The translations under genes and the position numbers were made by a program. The notes under the pieces are model-generated. The model was given only the letters and a program-made list of their open reading frames with translations. It was not told where the DNA came from and did no database searches. Shown here piece after piece: positions 26,761 to 39,305 of a DNA stretch of 64,000 nt. Origin of the DNA: Clostridia bacterium (lineage in GTDB: Bacteria > Bacillota > Clostridia > Christensenellales > Aristaeellaceae); assembly GCA_017508975.1 (NCBI GenBank), contig JAFWQU010000015.1, positions 62,001-126,000 on the forward strand. The letters are read 5' to 3'. Positions within the stretch are counted from its first letter, which is position 1. Each line of letters opens with the position of its first letter.

Positions 26761-26990
26761 GCTCCCGTGCTCTCCTCGTCCTCCAGCGGACGGTCATAGC
26801 TCACCAGCCCGCGGTCGATCTCCTCCACCGCCACGCGCAGGGGCTTGGTGGTCTGGTCGTCCGCGTCCATGATCAGCGGCTGCGCTCCGGCCACCAGCTG
26901 ACGGCCGCGCTTGGCCGCCTCAACGACCAGGGTGTAGCGCGTATCCGCGTGGTCCAGCAGTTCCAGCACGTTCGGGTCAATAATCGACAT
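26757..26990 (-). CDS. rpoZ: RNA polymerase omega subunit
   Basis: A 77-residue omega subunit, which aids RNA polymerase assembly. The family pattern is seen in DTRYTLVVEAAKRGRQL followed by KPLRVAVEEIDRGLVSY. The gene lies between gmk and coaBC, its conserved position, overlapping coaBC by 4 bases. Confidence 0.93.
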   Translation of the reverse strand: MSIIDPNVLELLDHADTRYTLVVEAAKRGRQLVAGAQPLIMDADDQTTKPLRVAVEEIDRGLVSYDRPLEDEESTGA

Positions 26991-27018
26991 AAGTATCTTC
27001 CTCCCTCACAGTCTCCTG

Positions 27019-27624
27019 TCAGTCCTCAATCTCCACCCGGCAGCGGATCGTCCGGAGCTTTTCGGCCTCCGCGATCGCCCGCAGGGAGACAGCCGTCTCT
27101 TTCGGCGGCCGGTCGTTGACCAGGATGTATTGATAGTGCTCCGCCTGCGCGATCTCGGACCGCGCCATGCTCAGGCGGCGCTCGATCTGCTCCCGCGTCT
27201 CGGTGCCGCGGTTCTCCAGCCGGGCGCGCAGCTCGCGGATCGACGGCGGCATGATGAACACGCTCACCAGCGGCAGCCCGGAGGCCATCACCTGGGCCGC
27301 GCCCTGCACGTCGATGTCCAGGAGCACGTTCTCCCCGCGCTCTATCCGCTCCAGCACCTCGCTGCGCAGCGTGCCGTAACGGTTCCCGAAGACCTCCGCG
27401 TGCTCCAGGAACGCGCCCTCCTCCACCTTCTTCAGGAAGCTCTCCTCGTCCATGAAGTGGTAGTGGACGCCGTCGATCTCGCCCACGCGCGGTTTGCGCG
27501 TCGTGGCGCTGACCGAAAAGCGGAAGCTCGGATCCTGCTCGAGCAGCAGATTCGCCAGGGTGCCCTTGCCCGCGCCGGAGGGGCCGGAGATCACCAGCAG
27601 CATGCCTTTTTGCGTTCTGATCAT
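27019..27624 (-). CDS. gmk: Guanylate kinase
   Basis: Gmk phosphorylates GMP to GDP using ATP. The P-loop LLVISGPSGAGKGTLANLLL, the GMP-binding region SVSATTRKPRVGEIDGVHYH and DIDVQGAAQVM are conserved. 201 residues. It follows the yicC gene by 10 bases; the small remA (DUF370) gene that often lies between them in Firmicutes is absent. Confidence 0.97.
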   Translation of the reverse strand: MIRTQKGMLLVISGPSGAGKGTLANLLLEQDPSFRFSVSATTRKPRVGEIDGVHYHFMDEESFLKKVEEGAFLEHAEVFGNRYGTLRSEVLERIERGENVLLDIDVQGAAQVMASGLPLVSVFIMPPSIRELRARLENRGTETREQIERRLSMARSEIAQAEHYQYILVNDRPPKETAVSLRAIAEAEKLRTIRCRVEIED

Positions 27625-27634
27625 CGCGATTCCC

Positions 27635-28504
27635 TCACTCTACGTTCTGCACCTGCTCGCGCAGTTTTTCGATCTCGGCCTTGATCTCGACCACCAGCTG
27701 CGCGATCTCTGCGTCGTTCGCCTTGGAGCCGATCGTGTTGGCCTCGCGGTTCATCTCCTGTGTGAGGAAGTCCAGCTTCTTGCCGGTCTCCCCCTCGGCG
27801 TCCAGGAAGCGCCGGAACTGGTCGATGTGGGAGACAAGCCGGGACAGCTCCTCGTCCAGGGCGCAGCGGTCCGCGAAGATCGCCACTTCCTGGGCCAGCC
27901 GCTGCGGCTCCACGGGCTCCACAGGCAGTTTCTCCAGCCGCGCGCTCAGCCGCTCGCGGTAGTTTTCGACCACCTGCGGGGCGCGCTCCGCCACCTCGCC
28001 GCGCAGCGCCGCCACGCGGTCCAGATGTTCCGCGAGATCCGCGCGCAGCATCCGGCCCTCCGCGTCCCGCATCTGGGTCAGCTGCTCCAGCGCCAGACCG
28101 CAGGCCTGCCGGAAGAGGGCGGTGACCGCCTCCTCGTCCAGCTCCGCCTCCTCGCGCTGAATCACGCCCTCCAGCTGCATCAGCTCCGCCACGCGCAGGT
28201 TTTTCCCCGCGCCGAGGTCCCTGAGCTGCTCCGCGGCTTTGAGATAAGCGGCGGCCAGCGCTTCGTCGACGCGAACCACCTGGCTGCTGTCGCCGGCCGA
28301 GCGGACCGTGAGGTACACGTCCACATGTCCGCGCTTCAGGCGCTCCGCCAGCATCCGCCGCATCGGCTCCTCCAGGAAGCCCAGCGTTCTGGGAATCCGG
28401 CAGCCGATGTCGAGGAAGCGGTGGTTGACGCTCTTGAGCTCCACCGTAACCTCCCAGGTGCCGTCCGCCGCCGTGCCTTTGCCGCAGCCTGTCATGCTCC
28501 GCAT
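27635..28504 (-). CDS. yicC: YicC family endoribonuclease
   Basis: YicC proteins are endoribonucleases acting on RNA such as RyhB in E. coli. The 289-residue length and both domains fit: RSMTGCGKG and ELKSVNHRFLDIGCRIPR at the N-terminus, and DFLTQEMNREANTIGSKAND at the C-terminal DUF1732 end. The ATG at 28504 has GGAGG 7 bases upstream; a second ATG at 28495 is less well placed. First gene of the yicC-gmk-rpoZ-coaBC operon under a near-consensus promoter. Confidence 0.95.
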   Translation of the reverse strand: MRSMTGCGKGTAADGTWEVTVELKSVNHRFLDIGCRIPRTLGFLEEPMRRMLAERLKRGHVDVYLTVRSAGDSSQVVRVDEALAAAYLKAAEQLRDLGAGKNLRVAELMQLEGVIQREEAELDEEAVTALFRQACGLALEQLTQMRDAEGRMLRADLAEHLDRVAALRGEVAERAPQVVENYRERLSARLEKLPVEPVEPQRLAQEVAIFADRCALDEELSRLVSHIDQFRRFLDAEGETGKKLDFLTQEMNREANTIGSKANDAEIAQLVVEIKAEIEKLREQVQNVE

Positions 28505-28530
28505 CCGCTCACCTCCGTGTTCAGCAAAAT

Positions 28531-28559
28531 ATTATACCATGCCGCGCAGATCGTGGCAA
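28531..28559 (-). promoter_or_regulatory. Sigma-A promoter of the yicC-gmk-rpoZ-coaBC operon
   Basis: TTGCCA-17-TATAAT on the minus strand, 27 bases before the yicC ATG. Confidence 0.87.
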
Positions 28560-28574
28560 GGGTGTTTTTGTCCT

Positions 28575-28660
28575 GAGGTTTTTGGATTCCGCGCCTGCGG
28601 GCGCTGCCAGGGCTTTCCGGTCGCCCTGGACCTTCGGGTTCACCTTTTGGGGGATGGTGG
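28575..28660 (+). repeat. Dispersed palindromic element, copy E (sub-family 2)
   Basis: Core CCGCGCCTGCGGGCGC, then CCAGGGCTTTCCGGTCGCCC and ACCTTCGGGTTCACC. The arms differ from B, C, D and F and there are no recognisable terminal inverted repeats. It lies between murC and the yicC promoter. Confidence 0.85.
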
Positions 28661-28675
28661 TGTTTCTGCTTTAAG

Positions 28676-30082
28676 TTACTCCGCTGCGCGCTCACGCTCG
28701 TGTCGGGCGATCTGATCGTTGAGCAGGTTGATGTCGCCGCAGCCCATGGTGATGGCCAGGTCGCCGGGCTTCAGGTGCTCCCGCAGCCATGCCTCGGTAT
28801 CGTCGAAGCTCGGCGTCCACCAGGCGGTAAGGCCGTGCGCCCGCATGCCGTCCACCAGCATGCCGCTGTGGATGTCGCCGGGGTCCTTCTCGCGGGCGGC
28901 GCAGATGTCCGTCACCAGCGTCACGTCCGCCTCCTGCGTGCAGGTCAGGTAGTCGTTGAACAGCGTCTTGACCCGGCTGAAGGTGTGCGGCTGCATCACG
29001 GCGTAGAGCGTGCCCTTGCAGCGGCGCCGCGCGATGGAGACCGCGTTGCGCATCTCCGCGGGGTTGTGGCCGTAGTCGTGGAAGAGCTCCGCGCCGTTCA
29101 GCGTGCCGGTCAGCTCAAAGCGCCGGTGCGCGCCGGCAAAGGCGTTGACCGCCTCCGCCGCGGTCTCCAGGTCGCAGCCGGTCTCCCCCGCCGCGGCCAG
29201 CGCCGCCAGCGCGTTCTCCGCGTTGAAGCGCCCGGGCACCCGCAGGCTCACCCGCGGACCCGCCTCCGTCCCGTGCATCAGCCGGAAGGACACGCAGCCC
29301 GCGTCGTCCTCCGCCAGCTCCGCCGGATGCCAGTCGCAGTCCTCCGTCAGGCCGAAGGTCACCGTCCGGACCGGCAGCCGCTTCAGCTGGCGCACCACGC
29401 GCTCGTCCGTGCCCTTGCCGATGGCGATGCCGTCCGCCGGAAGCAGCCGCAGGAACTGCCCGAAGGTCTCCTCGATCTCGTCGATGTCCCGGTAGCAGTC
29501 CAGGTGGTCCGCGTCGATATTCAGCACCACGCTCACCCGCGGCCGCAGCTGCAGGAACGAGCGGTTGAACTCACAGGCCTCCGCCAGGAAGATCTCGCCG
29601 TGCCCGACGCGGGTTGAGCCGCCGATCGCGTCCAGCTGGCCGCCGATGTGGATGCCCGGGTCCTTCCCGCAGGCCATCAGGATTTGGGCCAGCATAGCCG
29701 TCGTGGTGGTCTTGCCGTGGGCGCCGCACACCGCGATGCCGGTTCTGCGCTGGGCCATCAGCTGTCCGAGCAGCCAGGCGCGCTCCGCCGAGGGGATGCC
29801 CAGCCGTTCCGCCTCCCGGCGCTCCGGATTGTCCGCGGGGATCGCCGCCGTGTAGACTACCAGGTCCGCGCCGTGCACGTTCTCCGCCCGGTGGCCCACC
29901 ATGACCTCCACGCCGGCGGCCCGCACGCCGTCGAGCAGATAGCCGCCGTCCCGGTCTGAGCCGGTGACCGTGCAGCCCTCCTCAACCAGCATCTTCGACA
30001 GACCGCTCATGCTCGATCCGCCGACGCCGATCATATGGACCCGCTTTCCCAGATAGTCCTGCAGCCGAAGTGTCTCTGTCAT
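28676..30082 (-). CDS. murC: UDP-N-acetylmuramate--L-alanine ligase
   Basis: MurC adds the first amino acid, L-Ala, to UDP-MurNAc in the cytosol. The N-terminal Rossmann-like segment VHMIGVGGSSMSGLSKML, the ATP loop VCGAHGKTTTTAMLAQIL, and FHDYGHNPAEM are typical Mur ligase motifs. 468 residues. It follows mreB by about 20 bases, linking precursor synthesis to the shape-determining cytoskeleton. Confidence 0.97.
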   Translation of the reverse strand: MTETLRLQDYLGKRVHMIGVGGSSMSGLSKMLVEEGCTVTGSDRDGGYLLDGVRAAGVEVMVGHRAENVHGADLVVYTAAIPADNPERREAERLGIPSAERAWLLGQLMAQRRTGIAVCGAHGKTTTTAMLAQILMACGKDPGIHIGGQLDAIGGSTRVGHGEIFLAEACEFNRSFLQLRPRVSVVLNIDADHLDCYRDIDEIEETFGQFLRLLPADGIAIGKGTDERVVRQLKRLPVRTVTFGLTEDCDWHPAELAEDDAGCVSFRLMHGTEAGPRVSLRVPGRFNAENALAALAAAGETGCDLETAAEAVNAFAGAHRRFELTGTLNGAELFHDYGHNPAEMRNAVSIARRRCKGTLYAVMQPHTFSRVKTLFNDYLTCTQEADVTLVTDICAAREKDPGDIHSGMLVDGMRAHGLTAWWTPSFDDTEAWLREHLKPGDLAITMGCGDINLLNDQIARHERERAAE

Positions 30083-30101
30083 TCAGGGTCTCCTCCATCT
30101 A

Positions 30102-31130
30102 TCACCGGGCGCGCCAGCGGTGGCGGTTCGAGTTCAGCAGCGCGCGCATGGCGGGCGTATCCTCCAGGGCGCGTCCGCAGCCCATCACCACGCTGGTCTG
30201 CGGATCATCCGCCACCGCGCAGGGGATCTTCAGCGTCGCGTAGACCGCGTCCGCCAGCCCGGCGAGCGCCGCGCCGCCGCCGGTCAGCACAATGCCCTCG
30301 TCAAAGATATCCGCCGCCAGCTGCGGGGGCGTCCGCTCCAGTACCGCCTGGATCGACTCGATCAGGTCGCCCACGGGCTCCTTGAGCGCCTCGTAGATCT
30401 CCTGCGCCGTGACCTTCTGCGTCCGGGGAAGGCCCGAGACGAGGTTGCGCCCCGTCACCTCCATGGTCTCCTCCACCGCCGGCTCCGTAGCGCTGCCGAG
30501 GTTGATCTTGAGGTCCTCCGCGGTCCGCTCGCCGATCAGCAGGTTGTGCTTTTTGCGCAGATAGCGGATGATCGCGTCGTCAAGGTAGTCGCCGCCGATC
30601 GGGATCGTGGTGCCCACCGATACCTCGTTCATGGACAGCACCGCGATGTCCGTCTGGCCCGCGGCGATATCGATGATCATGCTGCCGTAGGCCTCGTCGA
30701 AACGCATGCCCACGCCCAGCGCCGCCGCGATCGGCCGCTCCAGGATCTGCGTGCGCCGCATGCCCGCGTCGAACATGATGCCGATGATCGAGCGCTTCTC
30801 GATCTCGTTCACGCCCGAGGGCACGGAGATGACCGCCTTGGGCCGCGCCAGCAGCCGCCGGCCGACCGCGCGCGTCACCAGCTCCGTCAGCAGCGTCTTC
30901 ACCAGCTCATAGTCGACGATGGAGCCCTGGCGCAGCGGCCGGATCGCCTGAATATTGCCCGGCGTGCGCCCGATCAGCCGCCACGCGTCGCCGCCGACGC
31001 CCAGCACCCGGTCCATATCCCTGTCCACCGCCACCACCGCGGGCTCCCGCAGAATGATGCCGCGGCCCCGCATGTAGATCAGCACGTTGGAGGTGCCCAG
31101 GTCCACGCCGATGTCCTGTATCTGTGCCAT
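30102..31130 (-). CDS. mreB: MreB/Mbl-type actin-like cell-shape protein
   Basis: MreB forms membrane-bound filaments that guide lateral wall synthesis. The 342-residue protein has the actin-fold phosphate loops: IGVDLGTSNVLIYMRGRG, a central MIIDIAAGQTDIAVLS and the C-terminal IVLTGGGAALAGL. The ATG at 31130 follows AGGGGGA. A longer open frame upstream is not supported. mreC and mreD are not adjacent, so this may be an Mbl-like stand-alone paralog. Confidence 0.93.
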   Translation of the reverse strand: MAQIQDIGVDLGTSNVLIYMRGRGIILREPAVVAVDRDMDRVLGVGGDAWRLIGRTPGNIQAIRPLRQGSIVDYELVKTLLTELVTRAVGRRLLARPKAVISVPSGVNEIEKRSIIGIMFDAGMRRTQILERPIAAALGVGMRFDEAYGSMIIDIAAGQTDIAVLSMNEVSVGTTIPIGGDYLDDAIIRYLRKKHNLLIGERTAEDLKINLGSATEPAVEETMEVTGRNLVSGLPRTQKVTAQEIYEALKEPVGDLIESIQAVLERTPPQLAADIFDEGIVLTGGGAALAGLADAVYATLKIPCAVADDPQTSVVMGCGRALEDTPAMRALLNSNRHRWRAR

Positions 31131-31166
31131 GCTATCCCCCTGTTCCTGATTCGGAATCCGCCTTTC

Positions 31167-31196
31167 ATTGTGCCACGTTTTCCATCCCGCCGTCAA
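31167..31196 (-). promoter_or_regulatory. Promoter of mreB-murC
   Basis: TTGACG-18-CACAAT on the minus strand, about 37 bases upstream of the mreB ATG. Confidence 0.68.
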
Positions 31197-31221
31197 GCCT
31201 TTTTTATTTTCCGGCGCGCTC

Positions 31222-31250
31222 TTCCCAAACGGCACCGGATACGCTACAAT
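31222..31250 (+). promoter_or_regulatory. Promoter of the SpoIID-like gene
   Basis: TTCCCA-17-TACAAT, 45 bases before the ATG; divergent from the mreB promoter. Confidence 0.55.
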
Positions 31251-31295
31251 AGCAGCAGCATCAAAGACGGTTTTCCCGGAGGAGGCGGCTGCGGA

Positions 31296-33008
31296 ATGAA
31301 ACGGTTCCTGTGCTGGCTGATCAGCCTCGCGCTGCTCGGCGCTTGTCTCACCCTGCCCGCGGGCGCGAACGGCGCGATCCCGACGGTGCGGGTTTTGCTG
31401 AGCAACCTCGCGCTCCGGGACCGGGCGGATCTCCGCTTCACCGGGCCCTACGCGGCGGTCTGCGACGGTACCGAGGCGGCGCTGAGAGACGGCGCCGTGC
31501 TGACCGTTCAGATCCGCGGAAACGAGCTTTACCTGTTTTCGGGAGGCGTCACGCTGCGGGCCGGCAAGCGCGTAATCCTGCGCAGCTACGCGGAGACGGG
31601 CAGAACCGGCGGCATCCGCTTCACGGAGAACGGCAATCTCTTCCCCGGCGACCTCACCCTCACCGTCGCGGACGGTTTCCTGCGGCCGGTGCTGACGCTG
31701 TCCGTGGAGGACTATCTGCTGGGTGTGCTCCCCTATGAAATGAACGACAGTTTCCCGCTGGAGGCGCTCAAAGCCCAGGCCATCTGCGCCCGGACCTACG
31801 CGCTGAGCCACCGGGACCAGAGCCGCGCCTGGGACGTGGTGGACAACACCAACGACCAGGTTTTCCGCGGCGTGAGCAGCGCCGACGGCCGCTGCGCGCA
31901 GGCGGTGCGCGAGACCGTCGGCGTGGTCGGCATGTACAAGGGCAAGCTCGCCACCTGCTACTACGCGGCCTCCAACGGCGGCCATACCGAGCTGCCCGAG
32001 AAGGTCTGGAGCGGCTCCCCGGTTCTGGGCTACTACAAGGCCGGCGACGACCCCTATGACCTGGAGAACCCGGAGAGCGTGGTCCGCCGCGCCAGGCTGA
32101 AAATGGACGGTACCGAGTTCCCGGAGGCTTTCGTCCGGCTTGTCTGGCAGGCGCTCCAGCCCACCATGGCGAGCCTCGGCTACGACGTCAGTTCCCCGGA
32201 CACGCTGCGGATCGACGCGCTGAGCAATCTGCAGACCGGCACCGCGCTGGACAGCGCCACCGGCGTGAAGCGCGACGTGCTGCAGTTCAACCTCCGCTGG
32301 TCCGGGCGGATGTGGATCACGCCCTCCTCCGGGCAGACGGCGGGCGCCGACGAGGAGATCTCCCTCTTCGCCACCCCCGCGGCGGCGACCCCGGCGCCTG
32401 TGCTGAGCGGCTTCCACCCCGCCCCCGGCGAGACGCAGATCACCCTGCCCCTCTACGACGACGCGCTGAACGCGCTGAACATCGCCATCAACAGCACGAA
32501 CCGGGAACAGCTCACGATCCGGGAGGAGAACGGCACCTATATCCTCGAATCCCGCCGCTTTGGCCACGGCGTCGGCATGAGCCAGCGCGGCGCCCAGTGG
32601 ATGGCCGCCCACTACGGCTGGAGCTTCACGAAGATTCTTTCCTATTATTACCCGGGGATGCAGCTGATGGTGGGCGGAAACGTCCCGGCGGCGCGTCCCA
32701 CGCCGCCTGCGGCGCTCTTCGCCACCCCCGGTCCGGCCGCCTCGCCCACGCCCCGGCCGACGCTGATGCCCGTCACCGCCGCGCTGCCGGCGGGCGCCTA
32801 CCTGGCCTCCGTGGAGGGGATCGACGACGACTCGACGCTCAACCTCCGCGCGGAGCCCAACGGCGCCGCGGAGATCCTGATGCGGCTGTACAAGCACCAG
32901 CAGCTGCAGGTATTGGAGGTCATGGAGGACCCCGCCTGGGTCCATGTCCGCACGGACTCCGCGGAGGGGTACGTCATGGTCTCCTTCCTGCAGAAGGTCT
33001 CGCCCTGA
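31296..33008 (+). CDS. Secreted SpoIID/LytB-domain protein with C-terminal SH3 domain
   Basis: A 570-residue exported protein. A signal peptide (residues 1-24, FLCWLISLALLGACLTLPAG) precedes the SpoIID domain, in which SVEDYLLGVLPYEMNDSFPL contains the Glu expected to act in glycan-strand cleavage, followed by ALKAQAICARTYAL and GHGVGMSQRGAQWMA. A Pro/Thr-rich linker (about 470-500) leads to a bacterial SH3-like domain (LNLRAEPNGAAEILMRLYKH), which usually binds peptidoglycan. SpoIID is a sporulation glycosidase, but this architecture is also seen in vegetative wall proteins. It faces mreB-murC on the other strand. Confidence 0.88.
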   Translation: MKRFLCWLISLALLGACLTLPAGANGAIPTVRVLLSNLALRDRADLRFTGPYAAVCDGTEAALRDGAVLTVQIRGNELYLFSGGVTLRAGKRVILRSYAETGRTGGIRFTENGNLFPGDLTLTVADGFLRPVLTLSVEDYLLGVLPYEMNDSFPLEALKAQAICARTYALSHRDQSRAWDVVDNTNDQVFRGVSSADGRCAQAVRETVGVVGMYKGKLATCYYAASNGGHTELPEKVWSGSPVLGYYKAGDDPYDLENPESVVRRARLKMDGTEFPEAFVRLVWQALQPTMASLGYDVSSPDTLRIDALSNLQTGTALDSATGVKRDVLQFNLRWSGRMWITPSSGQTAGADEEISLFATPAAATPAPVLSGFHPAPGETQITLPLYDDALNALNIAINSTNREQLTIREENGTYILESRRFGHGVGMSQRGAQWMAAHYGWSFTKILSYYYPGMQLMVGGNVPAARPTPPAALFATPGPAASPTPRPTLMPVTAALPAGAYLASVEGIDDDSTLNLRAEPNGAAEILMRLYKHQQLQVLEVMEDPAWVHVRTDSAEGYVMVSFLQKVSP

Positions 33009-33009
33009 G

Positions 33010-36645
<3,636 letters not shown>

Positions 36646-36648
36646 CTT

Positions 36649-37275
36649 TCACAGCTCCTTCCCGGAAAGACGAAGCGGAAAAGTGTCGGGATGCGCCGCG
36701 TGCAGGGCGTGGAAGAGATTCTCCTCCGCCTGCGGATTCATCGCCCTGAGGGTTTCGAGCCGCGCCGCGGCGTCCGGGTTCTCCGGCACGGGCGGCGGGA
36801 AGCCGAAGGCCCGGCACCAGCGCGCCAGGTCCTGGCGCGCCACGCAGTAGAGCGGGCGGATCAGCCGTCGTCCGTCCGGCAGCGGCTCCCGGGGCGGAAA
36901 GCTCCGGATCCGGCCCTCCCCGGTCATGGCGTGGAGGAGCGCCTCCACCGCGTCCGTCCGGCAGCGGCTGTCCGTGACCACATTTCCCGCCGCGCCGTCC
37001 GCAAGGGGGATCCCCAGCCGCTCCGCGTCCGGGCGCGCCTCCGGCGAGGCGGTGAACAGGCAGGTGAACGGATATTCGGAGTGCCGGTGCAGCGCCTCCA
37101 TGAGCAATGCCAGCACCAGCGACGCCGCGCCGCCGTCCAGGCGGACCTCGAGGGTCTCGCCCTCCCGCAGGAGGTCATAGCGCTTCATCGCGGCCACAAA
37201 AGGCTGCCACAGTTCCCCGCGGTAGCGCTTGATCAGCGCCCGCCGGGCCGCCTCCGGTTCACTCAGCTCCCGCAC
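36649..37275 (-). CDS. TtcA-like protein with degenerate PP-loop
   Basis: A 208-residue protein whose outline resembles TtcA, the tRNA 2-thiocytidine enzyme: LREGETLEVRLDGGAASLVL corresponds to the ATP PP-loop, and FPPREPLPDGRRLIRPLYCV to the later conserved segment. The PP-loop signature SGGxDS reads DGGAAS here, so ATP-pyrophosphatase activity is doubtful, and the CxxC cluster Cys residues of TtcA are not seen as pairs. GTG 37275 with GGGGGAG upstream. It starts the operon with the SNF2 gene, 3 bases apart. The homology is a reading, not a search result. Confidence 0.65.
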   Translation of the reverse strand: MRELSEPEAARRALIKRYRGELWQPFVAAMKRYDLLREGETLEVRLDGGAASLVLALLMEALHRHSEYPFTCLFTASPEARPDAERLGIPLADGAAGNVVTDSRCRTDAVEALLHAMTGEGRIRSFPPREPLPDGRRLIRPLYCVARQDLARWCRAFGFPPPVPENPDAAARLETLRAMNPQAEENLFHALHAAHPDTFPLRLSGKEL

Positions 37276-37312
37276 GGTTCTCCCCCACCCCGATATTCGG
37301 CATATAGATCGG

Positions 37313-37341
37313 TTGAATTCTGCCGGAAAACATGGTAAAAT
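37313..37341 (+). promoter_or_regulatory. Promoter of rimO-pgsA
   Basis: TTGAAT-17-TAAAAT, about 90 bases upstream of the rimO ATG. Confidence 0.72.
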
Positions 37342-37430
37342 GCTCCGACGGTTCCCGCCCTCTGCATTCTACCGCCGCGGACAGACGGTGTCAAGAAACG
37401 GGCAGTTCAATCGCCGGAAGGAGTTCTGCT

Positions 37431-38759
37431 ATGCAAGCGCGCACGCTGGGGGTCATCTCCCTGGGCTGCAATAAAAACCGGGTGGACAGCGAGCTGGCCC
37501 TCGGAGTGATGAAAGAACACGGCTGGACACCGACCTCGGATCCCGCCCAGGCGCAGGTGATCCTGGTGAACACCTGCGGCTTTATCGGCCCGGCGAAGGA
37601 GGAGTCCATCAACACGATTCTGGAGATGGCGGCCTATAAGGAAACCGGCCGCTGCGAGCTGCTGGCCGTGACCGGCTGCCTCGCGCAGCGCTACGCCGAG
37701 GACCTGCTCCGGGAGATCCCGGAGATCGACCTGCTCCTGGGCGTCAACCAGTACGATCACCTGCCCGAGGCGGTGGAGACCGCGCTGAGGGAGCGCGGTC
37801 GGCCGGTCCTGCAGGCGGATCCGGAGACCTTCTTCGAGCACGAGCGCGTCCTGACGACCCCCGCCTGGACCGCCTACATCCGCATCGGGGAGGGCTGCTC
37901 CAACCGCTGCACCTTCTGCGCGATCCCGCTGATCCGCGGCCCCTACCGTTCCCGGGACCGCGAGGCGATTCTCTCGGAGGTCCGCGGCTTCGCGCGGCAG
38001 GGCGTCCGGGAGCACATCCTGGTCGCCCAGGACACCACCCGCTGGGGCACCGACCACGGCGGGCACAGCCAGCTGCCCGGCCTGGTCCGCGACTGCGCCG
38101 CCATCGAGGGCGTCGACTGGCTGCGGGTGCTCTACTGCTATCCCGACGAGACGGACGAGCGGCTGCTGGACGCCATGGCGGAGCTGCCCAACGTCTGCCC
38201 CTATCTCGATCTGCCGGTGCAGCACATCTCCGATCCGATCCTCCGCCGGATGCGCCGCCGGGGCGACTCCGGGGATATCCGGCGCTGCCTGCGGCTGGCC
38301 CGGGAGCGCGGGCTGACCCTGCGCACCTCGCTGATCGTCGGCTTCCCCGGCGAGACGGAGGAGCAGTTCCGGGAGCTGATAGACTTTGTGGAGGAGGCGC
38401 AGTTCGACCGCATGGGCGCCTTCGCCTACTCCGCGGAGGAGGGCACCCCCGCCGCGCGGCTTCCCGACCAGATTCCCGAGGAGGTCAAGCAGGAGCGTCT
38501 CGACCGGCTGATGCGGCTGCAGGCCTCGATCTCCCGGAAGAAGAACCAGGCGCTCGTGGGCAGCACCCTGAAGGTATTGGTGACGGACGTCTCCGGCAGC
38601 CGCGCCCTGGGCCGCTCCGAGCGCGAGGCGCCGGAGAGCGACGGCGAGATCCGCTTCAGCTGCGGCCGCCCGGTCGCGCCGGGCAGTTTCGTCCCGGTGC
38701 GCATCACCCAGGCCGGCACCTACGATCTCTCCGGCGTGCTGGAGGAGGTGGCGCCGTGA
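37431..38759 (+). CDS. rimO: Ribosomal protein S12 methylthiotransferase
   Basis: RimO adds a methylthio group to an Asp of ribosomal protein S12. It is a MiaB relative with two 4Fe-4S clusters: SLGCNKNRVDSE and NTCGFIGPAKEES in the N-terminal domain, the radical SAM motif IGEGCSNRCTFCAIPLIRGP and a C-terminal TRAM domain. The N-terminal CNKN is RimO-like rather than MiaB-like. ATG 37431 follows AAGGAG at 7 bases; 442 residues. It overlaps pgsA by 4 bases, a common Firmicutes pairing. Confidence 0.97.
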   Translation: MQARTLGVISLGCNKNRVDSELALGVMKEHGWTPTSDPAQAQVILVNTCGFIGPAKEESINTILEMAAYKETGRCELLAVTGCLAQRYAEDLLREIPEIDLLLGVNQYDHLPEAVETALRERGRPVLQADPETFFEHERVLTTPAWTAYIRIGEGCSNRCTFCAIPLIRGPYRSRDREAILSEVRGFARQGVREHILVAQDTTRWGTDHGGHSQLPGLVRDCAAIEGVDWLRVLYCYPDETDERLLDAMAELPNVCPYLDLPVQHISDPILRRMRRRGDSGDIRRCLRLARERGLTLRTSLIVGFPGETEEQFRELIDFVEEAQFDRMGAFAYSAEEGTPAARLPDQIPEEVKQERLDRLMRLQASISRKKNQALVGSTLKVLVTDVSGSRALGRSEREAPESDGEIRFSCGRPVAPGSFVPVRITQAGTYDLSGVLEEVAP

Positions 38760-39289
38760 ACCTGCCCAACCGGCTCTCCGTCCTGCGCACCGCGCTGGTT
38801 CCCGTGATGGTGGGACTGTGCTATCTGCCGGGCCGCGCGGGTGGCTGGGCGCCCGGCGCCGTGTTCGCCCTCGCGGCCTTCACGGATTTCCTGGACGGCC
38901 ACATCGCGCGCAGCCGGAACCTGATCACCGACTTCGGCAAATTCATCGACCCCGTGGCGGACAAGCTGCTGGTGCTCTCCGCCTTCGTGATGCTGACCCG
39001 GGCCGGCCAGTTCCCCGCCTTCGCCGCCGTGGCGATCCTCGCCCGGGAACTGGCGGTGGACGGACTCCGGCTCGTGGCCGCGCAGCGCGGCACCGTGATC
39101 GCTGCCGGGCCGCTGGGCAAGGTCAAGACCGCCAGCCAGATGGTCCTGATCCTGATTCTGTTCTTCTCCGGCTGGAGCATCGAAAGCCATTGGAGCCTGA
39201 TACTCGCCGCGGCCTGGGTGGTGGCCATCACCCTCTGGAGCGGCATCGACTATTTCCGCCGCGGACGCGGCCTGTTCCGGAACGCATAA
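38756..39289 (+). CDS. pgsA: CDP-diacylglycerol--glycerol-3-phosphate 3-phosphatidyltransferase
   Basis: PgsA makes phosphatidylglycerol phosphate, the first committed step to phosphatidylglycerol. This 177-residue membrane protein has the CDP-alcohol phosphatidyltransferase motif FTDFLDGHIARSRNLITDFG with its Asp residues, and about four to six hydrophobic helices. The start is GTG 38756, overlapping the rimO stop (GTGA) and preceded by GGAGGAGG. Confidence 0.95.
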   Translation: MNLPNRLSVLRTALVPVMVGLCYLPGRAGGWAPGAVFALAAFTDFLDGHIARSRNLITDFGKFIDPVADKLLVLSAFVMLTRAGQFPAFAAVAILARELAVDGLRLVAAQRGTVIAAGPLGKVKTASQMVLILILFFSGWSIESHWSLILAAAWVVAITLWSGIDYFRRGRGLFRNA

Positions 39290-39305
39290 GCAGGAGGCAG
39301 TCCAT

